Assembly (NCBI RefSeq): GCF_031179145.1
Contig: NZ_JAPSIB010000007.1
Location: 1 to 64,000, forward strand
DNA from: Brevibacterium sp.
GTDB taxonomy: Bacteria; Actinomycetota; Actinomycetes; Actinomycetales; Brevibacteriaceae
Direction: 5' to 3'
Length of the DNA: 64,000 nt
A model generated the notes under the pieces. It worked only from the letters and a program-made list of their open reading frames with translations. It made no database searches and was not told where the DNA came from. How positions within the stretch are numbered: the first letter of the stretch is position 1; every line of letters starts with the position of its first letter. Of this stretch, positions 17,923 to 26,638 are shown piece by piece. A program made the position numbers and the translations under genes.

Positions 17923-19320
17923 GTGAGCAACCACCAAGCAAACTCCCCTGCCGCGACAGCGGTTGAACCGAACAGCGGCCTCAAGCCCGGGATGAAGCCT
18001 CGCCACCTCGTCATGATGAGCCTTGGCTCGGCGATCGGCGCGGGCCTATTCGTCGGCGCAGGTGCCGGCATCCAGGCAGCGGGGCCCGCGGTCCTCGTGT
18101 CCTATGTCGTCGCCGGACTCATCGTCATCTTCGTCATGCGCGCCCTGGGCGAGCTCGTCGCCGCCGACCCCAACCCCGGCGCATTCTCCCACTACGCAGG
18201 CAAAGCCATGGGGCCGGCAGCCGCCTTCGCCGTCGGAGCGCTGTGGTGGGTCCAGCTGTGCCTCGTCGTCGCCGCCGAGGCCACTGCCGCTGCCCAGATC
18301 GCTGCCGGTTACATCCCCGGCATTCCGCAGTGGGTGATCGCACTCATCATCATGATCGTATTCACCGCGATCAACCTCACGACCTCGGGCAGCTTCGGCG
18401 AATTCGAGTTCTGGTTCTCACTGATCAAGGTTGCCTTCGTCACCCTCTTCGTCGTCCTCGGCGTCGCCTTCCTGCTCGGCTGGACGCCGGCCGAGCCCTC
18501 CGCAGGTATCTTCGCCGACGGGTTCATGCCCACCGGGTTCCCCGGTGTGGCCGCGGGACTCCTCGTCGTCGCCTTCGCATTCGGCGGCATCGAGATCGTC
18601 GCGGTCGCCGCTGCCGAGACCGCGAACCCTAGCCGCAGCGTCGGCAAAGCGATCAAGGGCGTCGTGTGGCGCATCCTCTTCCTCTATATCGGTTCCGTGG
18701 CGATCATCGTCACCGTCCTCGACTGGAAGGATCCACGCCTGGCCGACTCCCCGTTCGTCGCCGTCCTCGAGACCGCCGGACTGCCGCTCATCGCCTCGAC
18801 GCTGGCCGCCGTCATCGTCATCGCCCTGCTGTCGTCGATGAACGCCAACATCTACGGCGCCTCCCGCATGTCCTTCTCCATGTCCCAGCGTTCGATGCTG
18901 CCAGCGGGACTCGGCACCACCAACAGGCGCGGCGTCCCCGTCCCCTCGGTGCTCGCGACCTCCGCGTTCGGGTTCATCGCAGTGGCGCTCAACTACTTCT
19001 GGGCCGCCGAGGTGCTCGGCATCCTGCTCAACATCGTCGGTTCCACCCTCATCGTCACCTGGGTCGTCACCCTGGTCTCCCACATCGTGCTGCGCCGCCG
19101 CGCCGAGGCGGCCGGAACCGAGCTGCCTTTGAAGATGTGGCTGTTCCCGTGGCTGTCGTACGCCACCCTGGCCGGGATCGCCGCGATCATCGTCCTCGGC
19201 CTCACCGTCGAAACCGTCCGCTTCCAGATCATCGGCACCCTGATCTTCACCGTCGCCCTCTACCTCATCGGCATCCTCGTCACCCGACGGCACAGCCGAG
19301 ACCACTCCCCCGCCGTCTGA
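17923..19320 (+). CDS. Amino acid permease, APC superfamily (GABA permease-like)
   Basis: 465-residue inner-membrane transporter with about 12 hydrophobic segments. The first segment, LVMMSLGSAIGAGLFVGAGA, is the conserved TM1 of AAT-family permeases related to GabP, CycA and AroP, and FAFGGIEIVAVAAAE is the typical TM6 region. The start is uncertain: GTG 17923 follows a TAAGAT -10-like box by 7 bases, which suits a leaderless mRNA, and ATG 17914 gives three more residues. Substrate is not readable from the sequence. The gene stands alone, diverging from the toxin-antitoxin pair. Confidence 0.85.
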   Translation: MSNHQANSPAATAVEPNSGLKPGMKPRHLVMMSLGSAIGAGLFVGAGAGIQAAGPAVLVSYVVAGLIVIFVMRALGELVAADPNPGAFSHYAGKAMGPAAAFAVGALWWVQLCLVVAAEATAAAQIAAGYIPGIPQWVIALIIMIVFTAINLTTSGSFGEFEFWFSLIKVAFVTLFVVLGVAFLLGWTPAEPSAGIFADGFMPTGFPGVAAGLLVVAFAFGGIEIVAVAAAETANPSRSVGKAIKGVVWRILFLYIGSVAIIVTVLDWKDPRLADSPFVAVLETAGLPLIASTLAAVIVIALLSSMNANIYGASRMSFSMSQRSMLPAGLGTTNRRGVPVPSVLATSAFGFIAVALNYFWAAEVLGILLNIVGSTLIVTWVVTLVSHIVLRRRAEAAGTELPLKMWLFPWLSYATLAGIAAIIVLGLTVETVRFQIIGTLIFTVALYLIGILVTRRHSRDHSPAV

Positions 19321-19407
19321 CCAGACCGTACCGAATCCCCGCGGAGGATTTGCCACCTATCGCGCCCGTTGTGAAGAATGGCGGTTTTGGCTTGAGAAAG
19401 GACGCAC

Positions 19408-19965
19408 GTGGCACTGAAACCCAAGTGGATGATCGCATTCGCCGTTCCCCTCGCGCTGGGACTCGCGGCATGCTCGACGACCCCGTCGAACTCCGAGGAG
19501 AGCACCCCCGCCGAGACGACGGCTGAGTCAGCGAAACCAGGACCGGCTGCCCAAGGAGCGGAGACCGGGACCACCGATGCCGAGGAACCCGGCACCGGCG
19601 ACGCGAGCGCCGAGGCGACGATGATCGAGGTGGAGCCGGAGGGCAACGGCCCGATCGGGCTGAAGTCGAAGACCGACCCAGGCGTGGAGTCTGCACCCGT
19701 CAGCGGGAAGCTCATCACCGGACCGGGCGGCTGCTTCTCCTTCGTCGATAGCGACCAACCACGGCTGCTCGTCTTCGGCGATGACGCCGAGTTCGTTCTC
19801 CGAGAGGACAAGCCGTCCGTGACGAGCGAAGCGGTGGGCACCGTGGAGGTCGGCAGCCAGTTCTCGGCGTCAGCGGCGAGCGTCGGTCTGAGCGAGACGA
19901 CGGGCATTCCCGAGCGCTGCACCCATGGCGCTCAGGATCAGGTCCTGATCGTCACCGGGAAGTAG
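19408..19965 (+). CDS. Putative secreted lipoprotein
   Basis: 185 residues. A short basic N-terminus is followed by a hydrophobic stretch and the lipobox LAAC, with Cys22 as the lipid anchor. Residues 23-75 are low-complexity and rich in Ser, Thr, Glu, Pro and Ala, likely a linker to the wall. The rest (about 80-185) may be a small folded domain containing GPGGCFSFVDSDQPRLLVFGDDAEF. GTG 19408 has a good ribosome binding site (GAAAGGA). I do not recognise the family and assign no function. Confidence 0.75.
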   Translation: MALKPKWMIAFAVPLALGLAACSTTPSNSEESTPAETTAESAKPGPAAQGAETGTTDAEEPGTGDASAEATMIEVEPEGNGPIGLKSKTDPGVESAPVSGKLITGPGGCFSFVDSDQPRLLVFGDDAEFVLREDKPSVTSEAVGTVEVGSQFSASAASVGLSETTGIPERCTHGAQDQVLIVTGK

Positions 19966-19997
19966 AGGTCGGCCGCCTCCGGATCACGGACGGTGCT

Positions 19998-20894
19998 TCA
20001 TTGCCGAGGGCACTGCTCGGCGGCAGTACCCTCAAGCGACAGCCGCAGGCTCTGAAGCGCATGTGGCGATCGAGTGCCACGCTGGTCGGCCTCTTCGATC
20101 CACCCGTCAAGCATGTCGACGGTCTGCCCGCGGTGCCGTCCGAAGTGTCGTCCGGCGTACTCGCTGACGTCGATCGGCAGGACGCGCTCGGCCATCTCCA
20201 ATGCAAGTCGGGCTGCAGTGGAATTCATGGGCACACGCATCCCCGTCACCACACCGACAGCTTCGGCGGCAGCGGCCGTGGGGAGATCGAGATGTGATTT
20301 CAGCGCGTCCCAGTTCCCATTCCGGGCACTGAGTTCGGCGACGTACGGGATGAACACGGCTGGGGTGCGCAGCAGAACGGCGAGCGGCACCGAGAGCACC
20401 AGCGACCCCAGTTCTCGGCGCAGCCGCCTCTCGACCACAGAGTCGCCGGCCATGAGAAAGGCCGGACCTGCAGGAAGCGACCAATAGCTGACGTCGGTCC
20501 CAGCGGGACGGTCGGAGACCAGCGCGGGTGAGAACACGACGACCTCGGCCGGCGCGAACCGAGCACGTGCCTCATCGAGGTCGCCCTCGACCTGACTCGT
20601 GATAGCGAGGAGTGGCGGAGCCAGCACAGCGATGGCGTCCACCACCTCGGCGTCCAATTCGCACGGTCGAGTGGTGAGGACCAGAAGATCCCACTCGAAC
20701 TCGAGAGCAGTCTCCCACGCTGTGATCGGAACCCGACGTCGCGCCCGCGGACGCGACGTCAGCGCAGACAGACGTTCTGGATAGGCGGACCCGGTGCGCG
20801 GATTCCGCGAGACGACCGCGACTTCATGAGCGTCGATGAACAGCGCGGTCCCGGCGATTCCGACCGCGCCCGCGCCCTGGAACAGAACCCTCAT
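19998..20894 (-). CDS. Ketopantoate reductase-like oxidoreductase (ApbA/PanE family)
   Basis: 298 residues with an N-terminal Rossmann motif GAGAVG at residues 7-12, as in the ApbA/PanE family of NADPH-dependent 2-oxoacid reductases. The second half is helical and less conserved (MRVPMNSTAARLALEMAERV). The preferred ATG (20894) shares one base with the ispF stop (TGATG). A GTG three bases upstream is the alternative. It is the last gene of the carD-ispD-ispF run. The catalytic Lys/Glu pair of true PanE was not clearly located, so the substrate may be something other than ketopantoate. Confidence 0.65.
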   Translation of the reverse strand: MRVLFQGAGAVGIAGTALFIDAHEVAVVSRNPRTGSAYPERLSALTSRPRARRRVPITAWETALEFEWDLLVLTTRPCELDAEVVDAIAVLAPPLLAITSQVEGDLDEARARFAPAEVVVFSPALVSDRPAGTDVSYWSLPAGPAFLMAGDSVVERRLRRELGSLVLSVPLAVLLRTPAVFIPYVAELSARNGNWDALKSHLDLPTAAAAEAVGVVTGMRVPMNSTAARLALEMAERVLPIDVSEYAGRHFGRHRGQTVDMLDGWIEEADQRGTRSPHALQSLRLSLEGTAAEQCPRQ

Positions 20895-21481
20895 CACTCG
20901 GCACCCGTCGTGCGCGAAGGATTCGGCTCGGCCCCGTGCGGCTGCGGAAACCCCGAAGGGTCCTGTTCGGATGCGTGCGGTTGAGAGGGCGCGCGTTCTG
21001 GTCGAGCGGGCACCACCAGAGCGTTCGCGATCGCGGCCACCCCTTCACCCCGGCCGGTCAGTCCCAGGGCGTCGGTCGTCGTCCCGGACACCGAGACCTC
21101 GGCGCCCACGGCCGTCGACAGGGCCAGTTGCGCTTCCTCGCGCCTCTTACCGATCTTGGGGCGGTTGCCGATCACCTGCACGGCGACGTTGCCGATCTCG
21201 AATCCGGCGTCCCGGACGAGGCGTGCCGCCTCGGCGAGGAGACGGACCCCGGACGCTCCGGCGAACTCCGGGCGGTCGACGCCGAAGTGCTGACCAAGGT
21301 CACCGATGCCCGCGGCGGAGAAGAGGGCATCACAGCAGGCGTGCGCGGCCACATCGGAGTCCGAGTGCCCCTCCAGCCCCCGTTCGCCCGGCCACAGGAG
21401 CCCGGCGACCCAGAGCTGACGAGACTCATCGGTCGAAAAGGCGTGAACGTCGACGCCGAGTCCCGTGCGCGGAATGATCAT
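20894..21481 (-). CDS. ispF: 2-C-methyl-D-erythritol 2,4-cyclodiphosphate synthase IspF
   Basis: 195-residue IspF, which cyclises CDP-methylerythritol 2-phosphate in the non-mevalonate isoprenoid pathway. It begins [11 protein letters not shown], with zinc ligands D11 and H13 and the third ligand H47 ([14 protein letters not shown]). Later conserved parts are IGNRPKIG and [19 protein letters not shown]. The fold ends near residue 160. About 30 extra Pro/Ser-rich residues follow that are not needed for the fold. The gene follows ispD after an 88-base spacer with a hexamer repeat and is coupled to the reductase gene downstream. Confidence 0.95.
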   Translation of the reverse strand: MIIPRTGLGVDVHAFSTDESRQLWVAGLLWPGERGLEGHSDSDVAAHACCDALFSAAGIGDLGQHFGVDRPEFAGASGVRLLAEAARLVRDAGFEIGNVAVQVIGNRPKIGKRREEAQLALSTAVGAEVSVSGTTTDALGLTGRGEGVAAIANALVVPARPERAPSQPHASEQDPSGFPQPHGAEPNPSRTTGAE

Positions 21482-21500
21482 GGGCTCTCCCCCTGCTCTC

Positions 21501-21530
21501 GTGCCAGTGCCAGTGCCAGTGCCAGTGCTG
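21501..21530. repeat. GTGCCA hexamer microsatellite
   Basis: Four tandem GTGCCA units plus one GTGCTG variant lie in the short spacer between ispD and ispF. Related GTGCCAGTGCTG and GTGCCGGTGCTG stretches follow to about 21568. This repeat could slip in length. Being non-coding, it would change only the spacing between the two genes. Confidence 0.85.
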
Positions 21531-21569
21531 ATTGGGCGGTGCCAGTGCTGATGGCGGTGCCGGTGCTGC

Positions 21570-22313
21570 CTATGCTTGTGCTCGCGACGCGTCGCGGTGC
21601 TGCGCGATGTGCTCCCCCACGACGAGGTCGAGGGGGTAGGTGATCTTCAGGGCCTCTTCGTCGCCGTCGACGGCGACGACATCCACGCCGAGGCGCTCGA
21701 CGAGTCCCGCATCGTCGGTGGCCTCCCGGGCTCGGGCGCCGAGTTCGCGCACTTCGTCGTCGTAGCTCGAGTGCGCTCGTTCGAGGATCTGCGAGGTGAA
21801 GCCCTGCGGAGTCTGGATCCGACGCAGGGATGAGCGTTCGAGGTCGCCTCTGAGCATCCCGTCTTCCCCCACGCGACGGACGGTGTCGGTCATCGGAAGG
21901 ACGGGCACGACGGCCTCGGCGCCGGAGTTCAGAGCGGTCACGACCCTCCGGAACACCTCGGGCGGGGTCAGGCAGCGGGCCGCATCGTGGACGAGTATCA
22001 GCTCGGCATCGGCGGCATGTCGCAGGGCCAGGTGGACGGACTCGACGCGGTCCCGTCCGCCGGGCACAGCAGTGATCTCCACGTCCGCGGCACCAGCAGT
22101 GCCTGCCGTCACCTCGGCGATCTCGTGACGAGCCAGAGACAGAGACTCCTCAGGAGCGGCGACCACGATCGTGGTGGCAACTCCTGAGGAGATGATGGTG
22201 TCTATGCTGCGACTGAGGAGGCTTCGGCCATGCAACCGAACAAATGCCTTCGGCTCAGCACTTCCCAGACGCGTTCCCGACCCTGCGGCCGGGATGATGA
22301 CGCAGGTGCTCAG
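21570..22313 (-). CDS. ispD: 2-C-methyl-D-erythritol 4-phosphate cytidylyltransferase IspD, probable CTG start
   Basis: IspD joins CTP and methylerythritol phosphate. The reading frame contains the CTP-binding motif [12 protein letters not shown] and the conserved PKAF just before an in-frame TTG at 22235, so a protein starting at that TTG would lack the active site. No ATG, GTG or TTG was seen in frame over the codons read upstream. The best start is CTG at 22311-22313, whose last two bases lie in the carD stop (CTGA overlap), like the ATGA/GTGA overlaps elsewhere here. This gives 247 residues. Other motifs are [14 protein letters not shown] and RRIQTPQGF. Without experiment the CTG start is inference, but inclusion of the N-terminal motif is firm. 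Confidence 0.88.
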   Translation of the reverse strand: MSTCVIIPAAGSGTRLGSAEPKAFVRLHGRSLLSRSIDTIISSGVATTIVVAAPEESLSLARHEIAEVTAGTAGAADVEITAVPGGRDRVESVHLALRHAADAELILVHDAARCLTPPEVFRRVVTALNSGAEAVVPVLPMTDTVRRVGEDGMLRGDLERSSLRRIQTPQGFTSQILERAHSSYDDEVRELGARAREATDDAGLVERLGVDVVAVDGDEEALKITYPLDLVVGEHIAQHRDASRAQA

Positions 22314-22792
22314 GACGCGAGGACCTCGTCCAGGATGGCCTCTGCTTCGGATTCCTCTTTCTTCTCCGCCAATGCGAGCTCGGAGACGAGGATCTGACGG
22401 GCCTTCGACAGCATGCGCTTCTCACCGGTCGACAGACCGCGGTCCTGCTCGCGACGCCAGAGGTCACGAACCACCTCGGCGACCTTGATGACGTCACCGG
22501 ACTGCAGCTTCTCGAGATTGGCCTTGTAACGGCGGGACCAGTTTGTCGGCTCTTCCACGAACTCCGCGCGAAGAACGTTGAAGACCTTCTCGACGCCTTC
22601 TTCACCGACAACATCTCGCACACCGACGAGATCGCAGTTCTCTGCGGGAACCTCGATCACGAGGTCGCCATGGGCGACCTGGAGCTTGAGATACAGTTTC
22701 TCCTCACCTTTGATGGTTCGCTTCTTGATTTCTTGGATTGTCGCTGCACCGTGATGTGGATAGACGACAGTGTCGCCGACCTGGAAACTCAT
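22310..22792 (-). CDS. carD: RNA polymerase-binding transcription regulator CarD
   Basis: 160-residue CarD, which binds the RNA polymerase beta subunit and stabilises open complexes, notably at rRNA promoters. The N-terminal RNAP-interaction domain starts [17 protein letters not shown]. The C-terminal helical domain includes the conserved tryptophan region [17 protein letters not shown]. Length equals that of mycobacterial CarD. carD-ispD-ispF is the usual actinobacterial order. Upstream on the - strand, TAAACT near 22830 is a possible -10 box, and the mRNA leader is short. Confidence 0.96.
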   Translation of the reverse strand: MSFQVGDTVVYPHHGAATIQEIKKRTIKGEEKLYLKLQVAHGDLVIEVPAENCDLVGVRDVVGEEGVEKVFNVLRAEFVEEPTNWSRRYKANLEKLQSGDVIKVAEVVRDLWRREQDRGLSTGEKRMLSKARQILVSELALAEKKEESEAEAILDEVLAS

Positions 22793-23030
22793 ATTCTCTT
22801 CAAACCCCTTTCGCGGACTTCCAGTTTACCATGAGGCGCGCCACAGAAATCGTTCAGGTGGATGTCAGCAGGTGCTAAGCTCCGCCGCTCCCGAGGCGAT
22901 GCGAGACCGATCGTGGGTCCACCGAAGGGGTTGCCGCAGGGGTCAGAAGTCGACGCCAAGCGGGTTCTACACGCGGTCAAAAACCAGGTAGTATACAGAC
23001 GGATCTTGTATTGCCACTTCAAGGAGCATA

Positions 23031-23690
23031 ATGAAACGGCACAACCGCGCGGCCCTCGCAGTTGCCGCACTCGCTCTCGTTGTTCCCATGAGCGGATGCG
23101 CAGCTCTGCTGTCTCCCCAGCAGACGGCGGATTACCAGTACCACGGCGGCGACGGCGCGTCGGGAGCCGTGGGCGACGTCAAGGTGCGCGGCCTGCTCCT
23201 CATTGCGGACGAGTCCGGACAGGGCCCGGCGCAGCTGTTCTTCTCCCTCATCAACGAGGGCACGTCCCCGGCCGAGGTCACCGTCAGCGTTGCGGGCACC
23301 GAGGTCAAGGAGAACGTGGCGGCCGGTGAGGACTTCATCCAATACCCCGACAGCAAGCTGTCGAAGGCCGAGCCGGTCATCGTCGAGGACCTGAAGGCGA
23401 AGGTCGGCGACCTCGTCGACGTCACCGTCGCCGCCGGTGGCGAGGAGACCGTGATCAAGGCGCAGCTCCTCACCGACGTCCTTCCCTACTACTCGGACCA
23501 GGTGCCGAGCCAGGACCCCTCCCAGGTACCGAGCGGCGAGCCGACCAGCGGCCCCGAGGGCGGACAGTCCGCCTCCCCGAGCGAAGAGCCGACCGGTTCG
23601 GCATCCGCGGAGTCGACCTCCGGCACGGCCGAACGCGCGTCCTCGAGTGCCGGCGAGGGTTCGGCCGAATCCGGAGCTTCCGGACACTGA
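23031..23690 (+). CDS. LpqE-like secreted lipoprotein
   Basis: 219 residues. The signal peptide ends in a lipobox with Cys23 (MSGCAALL). The domain that follows (VGDVKVRGLLLIADESGQ, then AQLFFSLINEG and a beta-rich stretch) resembles mycobacterial LpqE-type proteins, distantly related to extracytoplasmic copper chaperones. The typical Met/His copper ligands are not obvious. Residues 160-219 are a Ser/Gly/Pro/Glu-rich tail. The ATG has a strong ribosome binding site (AAGGAGC). It diverges from carD across a 238-base intergenic region and is closed by a strong hairpin. Confidence 0.7.
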   Translation: MKRHNRAALAVAALALVVPMSGCAALLSPQQTADYQYHGGDGASGAVGDVKVRGLLLIADESGQGPAQLFFSLINEGTSPAEVTVSVAGTEVKENVAAGEDFIQYPDSKLSKAEPVIVEDLKAKVGDLVDVTVAAGGEETVIKAQLLTDVLPYYSDQVPSQDPSQVPSGEPTSGPEGGQSASPSEEPTGSASAESTSGTAERASSSAGEGSAESGASGH

Positions 23691-23724
23691 CCAGCCGAGG
23701 CCCTGCCCCGCAGTCCTCAGACGA

Positions 23725-23758
23725 CGAACGGCTCACTCCGCACGGAGTGAGCCGTTCG
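23725..23758. terminator. Bidirectional hairpin terminator
   Basis: A 16-bp perfect stem with a 2-base CA loop, left arm 23725-23740 and right arm 23743-23758. It lies between the convergent lipoprotein and regX3 genes. There is little T-run on either side, as is common for actinobacterial terminators. Confidence 0.85.
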
Positions 23759-23774
23759 CTTTGGTCCCGAGTGC

Positions 23775-24455
23775 TCAGGCTTCGAACTTGTAGCCGAGTC
23801 CGCGCACAGTCGTCAGCAGCCTGGGCTCCGACGGATTCTCCTCGACCTTGGCGCGCAGGCGCTTGATGTGGACGTCGAGGGTCTTCGTGTCGCCCACGTA
23901 GTCCTCGCCCCAGATCCGGTCGATGAGCTGACCGCGGGTCATCACCCGGCCCGAGTTGCGAAGGAGGATCTCCAGCAGCTCGAACTCCTTGAGCGGCATC
24001 GACAGCTCTTCGCCGCGCACGGTCACGACATGGCGTTCGACGTCGATGCGCACTCCCCCCGCCTCGAGGACGGAGTCGTCATAGGACTCGGCCTCGACGT
24101 TGCGGCGCAGCACGGCGCGCACGCGCGCGAGCAGCTCCCTGGAGGAGTAGGGCTTGGTCACGTAGTCGTCGGCTCCGAGCTCCAGGCCCACGACCTTGTC
24201 GATCTCCGAGTCCTTCGCCGTGAGCATGATGATCGGCACGTTCGACTTCGAGCGCAGCTCCCGGCACACCTCGGTCCCGGACGCCCCGGGCAGCATGAGG
24301 TCGAGCAGGACCAGGTCGGCGCCGCTGCGGTCGAACTCGGCGATGGCCTTCAAACCGTCATCGGCGACCGTCACCTCATACCCCTCCTTGCCGAGCAGGT
24401 ATGACAGGGGGTCAGAGAACGAGTCCTCATCTTCGACGAGCAGAATTCGCGTCAC
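23775..24455 (-). CDS. regX3: Response regulator RegX3 (OmpR family)
   Basis: 226 residues. The receiver domain has the acidic pocket E8/D9, phospho-acceptor D52 (LVLLDLMLPG), T79 and K101 (YVTKPYSS). The C-terminal winged helix has RGQLIDRIWGEDYVGDTKTLDVH and RGLGYKFE. It is the partner of the histidine kinase upstream, with a GTGA overlap. In mycobacteria and Streptomyces (as PhoP) this regulator switches on phosphate scavenging genes. The divergent phoU and a candidate PHO-like repeat nearby support that role. Confidence 0.94.
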   Translation of the reverse strand: MTRILLVEDEDSFSDPLSYLLGKEGYEVTVADDGLKAIAEFDRSGADLVLLDLMLPGASGTEVCRELRSKSNVPIIMLTAKDSEIDKVVGLELGADDYVTKPYSSRELLARVRAVLRRNVEAESYDDSVLEAGGVRIDVERHVVTVRGEELSMPLKEFELLEILLRNSGRVMTRGQLIDRIWGEDYVGDTKTLDVHIKRLRAKVEENPSEPRLLTTVRGLGYKFEA

Positions 24456-25771
24456 GTCTTGAGCTTCCTTTGTTCGCTTCCAGTGTCCAAAACCTGTGTG
24501 CCGCCGTCCGTGGCGGTGTCGTCGTCCGTGGCAGTGTCGTCGTCCTCATCCGCCGAGGCGGTCCCCGAGCGCTCAGTCTCGGCCGCGGCCGAGTGCGTGA
24601 GCAGGACACCGGCCGGGGCGGTGGCACTGGCCGAGTGCTCGTCGGCCTCCTGACCGGCCAGCGGCAGGACGATCGTGAAGGTCGAACCCTTGCCGAGGCG
24701 GCTCCACACCCGCACCTCGCCGCCATGGGTGGCGACGATGTGCTTGACGATGCTCAGCCCCAGTCCGGTTCCCCCGGTGATGCGCGACCGCGCCGGGTCG
24801 ACGCGGTAGAAGCGTTCGAAGACTCGCTCGGTGTCCTGGCTCGAGAGGCCGATGCCCTGATCGGTGACCGTGATCTCGACGCGTTCGTCGACGAGTTCGA
24901 CGCCGACTCCCACCCGGGTGCCCTCCGGCGAGTAGTTGATCGCATTGTCGACGAGGTTGCGCACGGCGTTGACGAGCAGCTCGTAGTTGCCCTCGACGAG
25001 CAGCGTGTGCGGCGTCGACACCTCGATGTGGATGTTCTTCGCCTCGGCCCGGGTGTGCGCACGGTCGACGGCGTCGGCGACCACCTCGGCGGCGGAGACC
25101 TTCTCTGTCGTGGAGGGCGCGGCATGGTCCTGAACGCGGGAGAGATCGATGATCTCCTGCACCAGCTGGGTCAGGCGCTTCGACTCCCGCTGCATCCGAC
25201 CTCCGAAGCGCTCGACGGCCTGGGGGTCGTCGGCGAAGTCGGTGACCGCCTCGGCGAGGAGCGACATCGCCCCGATGGGGGTCTTGAGTTCGTGCGAGAC
25301 GTTGGCGACGAAGTCACGGCGGACGGCGTCGACGCGCTTGGATTCGGTCTGATCGTCACAGAGGACGAGCACGAACGCGGTGCCGAGCGGGGCGATCCGC
25401 GCGTGCAGGTAGCGCAGCACCGAGCCGGAGAGCTCCCGCTTCTGCTCGAGTTCGATCTCCTCGATGAGGCCGCGGGCGCGCACCCTCTCGACCACCCGCA
25501 GCATTTCGGGAGAGGTCAGGGAATGGCCGCGGACGAGGCCGAACGTGTACGCGGCCGGCGAGGCCTTGACGACGTCATCGCCGGCGTCGAGGACGATCGC
25601 GGCCGAGGGGAGCACGGCGAGCACCTCGGCGATGCCCTCGGGAAGGTCGTCGTCGGAATGCAGATCGGCAGCATCGCGGGAGCGTTCACTGAAACGGAAC
25701 GCGAGAATTCCCGCTATGCCCAGGCCCAGTCCGACGATGCCGGTCAGGACCGCCACAATCAACAGATCCAC
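24452..25771 (-). CDS. senX3: Phosphate-sensing histidine kinase SenX3
   Basis: 439 residues, GTG start. One N-terminal membrane segment (residues about 3-27) is followed by a PAS-like region (FGLVRGHSLTSPEML) and the phospho-acceptor box FVANVSHELKTP with His160. The ATP-binding domain shows the N box (LVDNAINYSPEG), G1 (DQGIGLSSQD) and G2 (GGTGLGLSIVKHI). The C-terminal 60 residues are Ala/Thr/Asp-rich with a repeated TATDDD pattern and look unstructured. It is the first gene of the senX3-regX3 operon and divergent from phoU, whose product probably relays phosphate status to it. Confidence 0.94.
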   Translation of the reverse strand: MDLLIVAVLTGIVGLGLGIAGILAFRFSERSRDAADLHSDDDLPEGIAEVLAVLPSAAIVLDAGDDVVKASPAAYTFGLVRGHSLTSPEMLRVVERVRARGLIEEIELEQKRELSGSVLRYLHARIAPLGTAFVLVLCDDQTESKRVDAVRRDFVANVSHELKTPIGAMSLLAEAVTDFADDPQAVERFGGRMQRESKRLTQLVQEIIDLSRVQDHAAPSTTEKVSAAEVVADAVDRAHTRAEAKNIHIEVSTPHTLLVEGNYELLVNAVRNLVDNAINYSPEGTRVGVGVELVDERVEITVTDQGIGLSSQDTERVFERFYRVDPARSRITGGTGLGLSIVKHIVATHGGEVRVWSRLGKGSTFTIVLPLAGQEADEHSASATAPAGVLLTHSAAAETERSGTASADEDDDTATDDDTATDGGTQVLDTGSEQRKLKT

Positions 25772-25842
25772 GTGTCCAGCTTAGGCGGTGTCTGCGCGGT
25801 GTCTGCACTCGATCCATCCGACACCAGGGCTTGTGACGAGGA

Positions 25843-25875
25843 ATTCACTCTCACGCCAGACACAGTTCACCGGCG
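25843..25875 (+). promoter_or_regulatory. Possible PHO box (11-bp direct repeats)
   Basis: Between the divergent senX3 and phoU genes, ATTCACT (25843) and GTTCACC (25865) are 22 bases apart, which is two 11-bp units. Streptomyces PhoP binds repeats of GTTCACC with 4-base spacers. The middle unit (CGCCAGA) is poor, so this is a candidate only. Confidence 0.35.
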
Positions 25876-25975
25876 GATGGCAGGCTGACGACGGTGTGCT
25901 TGTCCAAGGGATAGGCTCAGAAGCTACGCACTGGCGTCTGCGACGCCGACGATCGACATTAAGGATGCATTGCCC

Positions 25976-26638
25976 ATGCGCGAAGTCTTCAGGAACGAAC
26001 TGGACGATCTGGCCACTCAGCTGGTGGAGATGTCGACCAGGGTGAGCGAGGCGGTCCGCTTGGCGAATCAGGCCCTGCGCAGCAATGACCTCGAGCTGGC
26101 CGAACAGGTCATCGAAGCCGACATCAAGATCGACAATCTTCAGCACGTGCTCGATCAGCAGGCCGCGGAGATCCTCGCCCTGCAGGCGCCGGTCGCCGCG
26201 GATCTGCGCGCCGTCATCGGTGCCCTGCGGATGAGCGCCTCGCTCGAGCGGATGGGCGACCTCGCTCGGCACATCGCCCAGCAGGTGCGCATCCGCTACC
26301 CGGAGAGCGCGATCCCCGAGCACTTCACCCACACGTTCGTGCGGATGGGTGAATCGGCGGAGAAGATCGCCGAGGCGACCCGGGAGCTCCTGTCCCACCC
26401 CGGTCTGGAGATGGTGCCGACGATCAACGCCATCGACGAGGAGCTCGATGAGCTGCACCTGAGCGTGTTCTCGAAGATCGCCGAGGCGCCCATCGGCTCA
26501 CTCGCCCCGCACCACATCGCCGACGTCACCCTGCTCTCCCGCTACTTCGAGCGCTTCGGCGACCACGCGGTGTCGGTGTCGCAGAAGGTCGAGTACCTGC
26601 TCACCGGGAACTGGGAGCCGCGCCTGTCGAAGAAGTGA
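25976..26638 (+). CDS. phoU: Phosphate signalling regulator PhoU
   Basis: 220-residue PhoU with two similar three-helix halves. Each half carries the metal-site type motif: ERMGDLARHIA near the end of the first and ERFGDHAVSVS near the end of the second. PhoU restrains Pst phosphate uptake and the SenX3/PhoR kinase. The ATG at 25976 is chosen because AAGGA sits 10 bases upstream. A TTG six bases earlier is too close to that site. The last 38 bases overlap the convergent EamA gene. Confidence 0.95.
   Translation: MREVFRNELDDLATQLVEMSTRVSEAVRLANQALRSNDLELAEQVIEADIKIDNLQHVLDQQAAEILALQAPVAADLRAVIGALRMSASLERMGDLARHIAQQVRIRYPESAIPEHFTHTFVRMGESAEKIAEATRELLSHPGLEMVPTINAIDEELDELHLSVFSKIAEAPIGSLAPHHIADVTLLSRYFERFGDHAVSVSQKVEYLLTGNWEPRLSKK

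Noticed and set aside
18418..19356. Asp/Gly-rich open frame opposite the amino acid permease
   Set aside because: Composition is typical of an antisense frame in high-GC DNA, and it has no start signal.
21570..22235. ispD as a truncated pseudogene lacking its N-terminus
   Set aside because: The missing motif is present in frame just upstream. Only the start codon is unusual.
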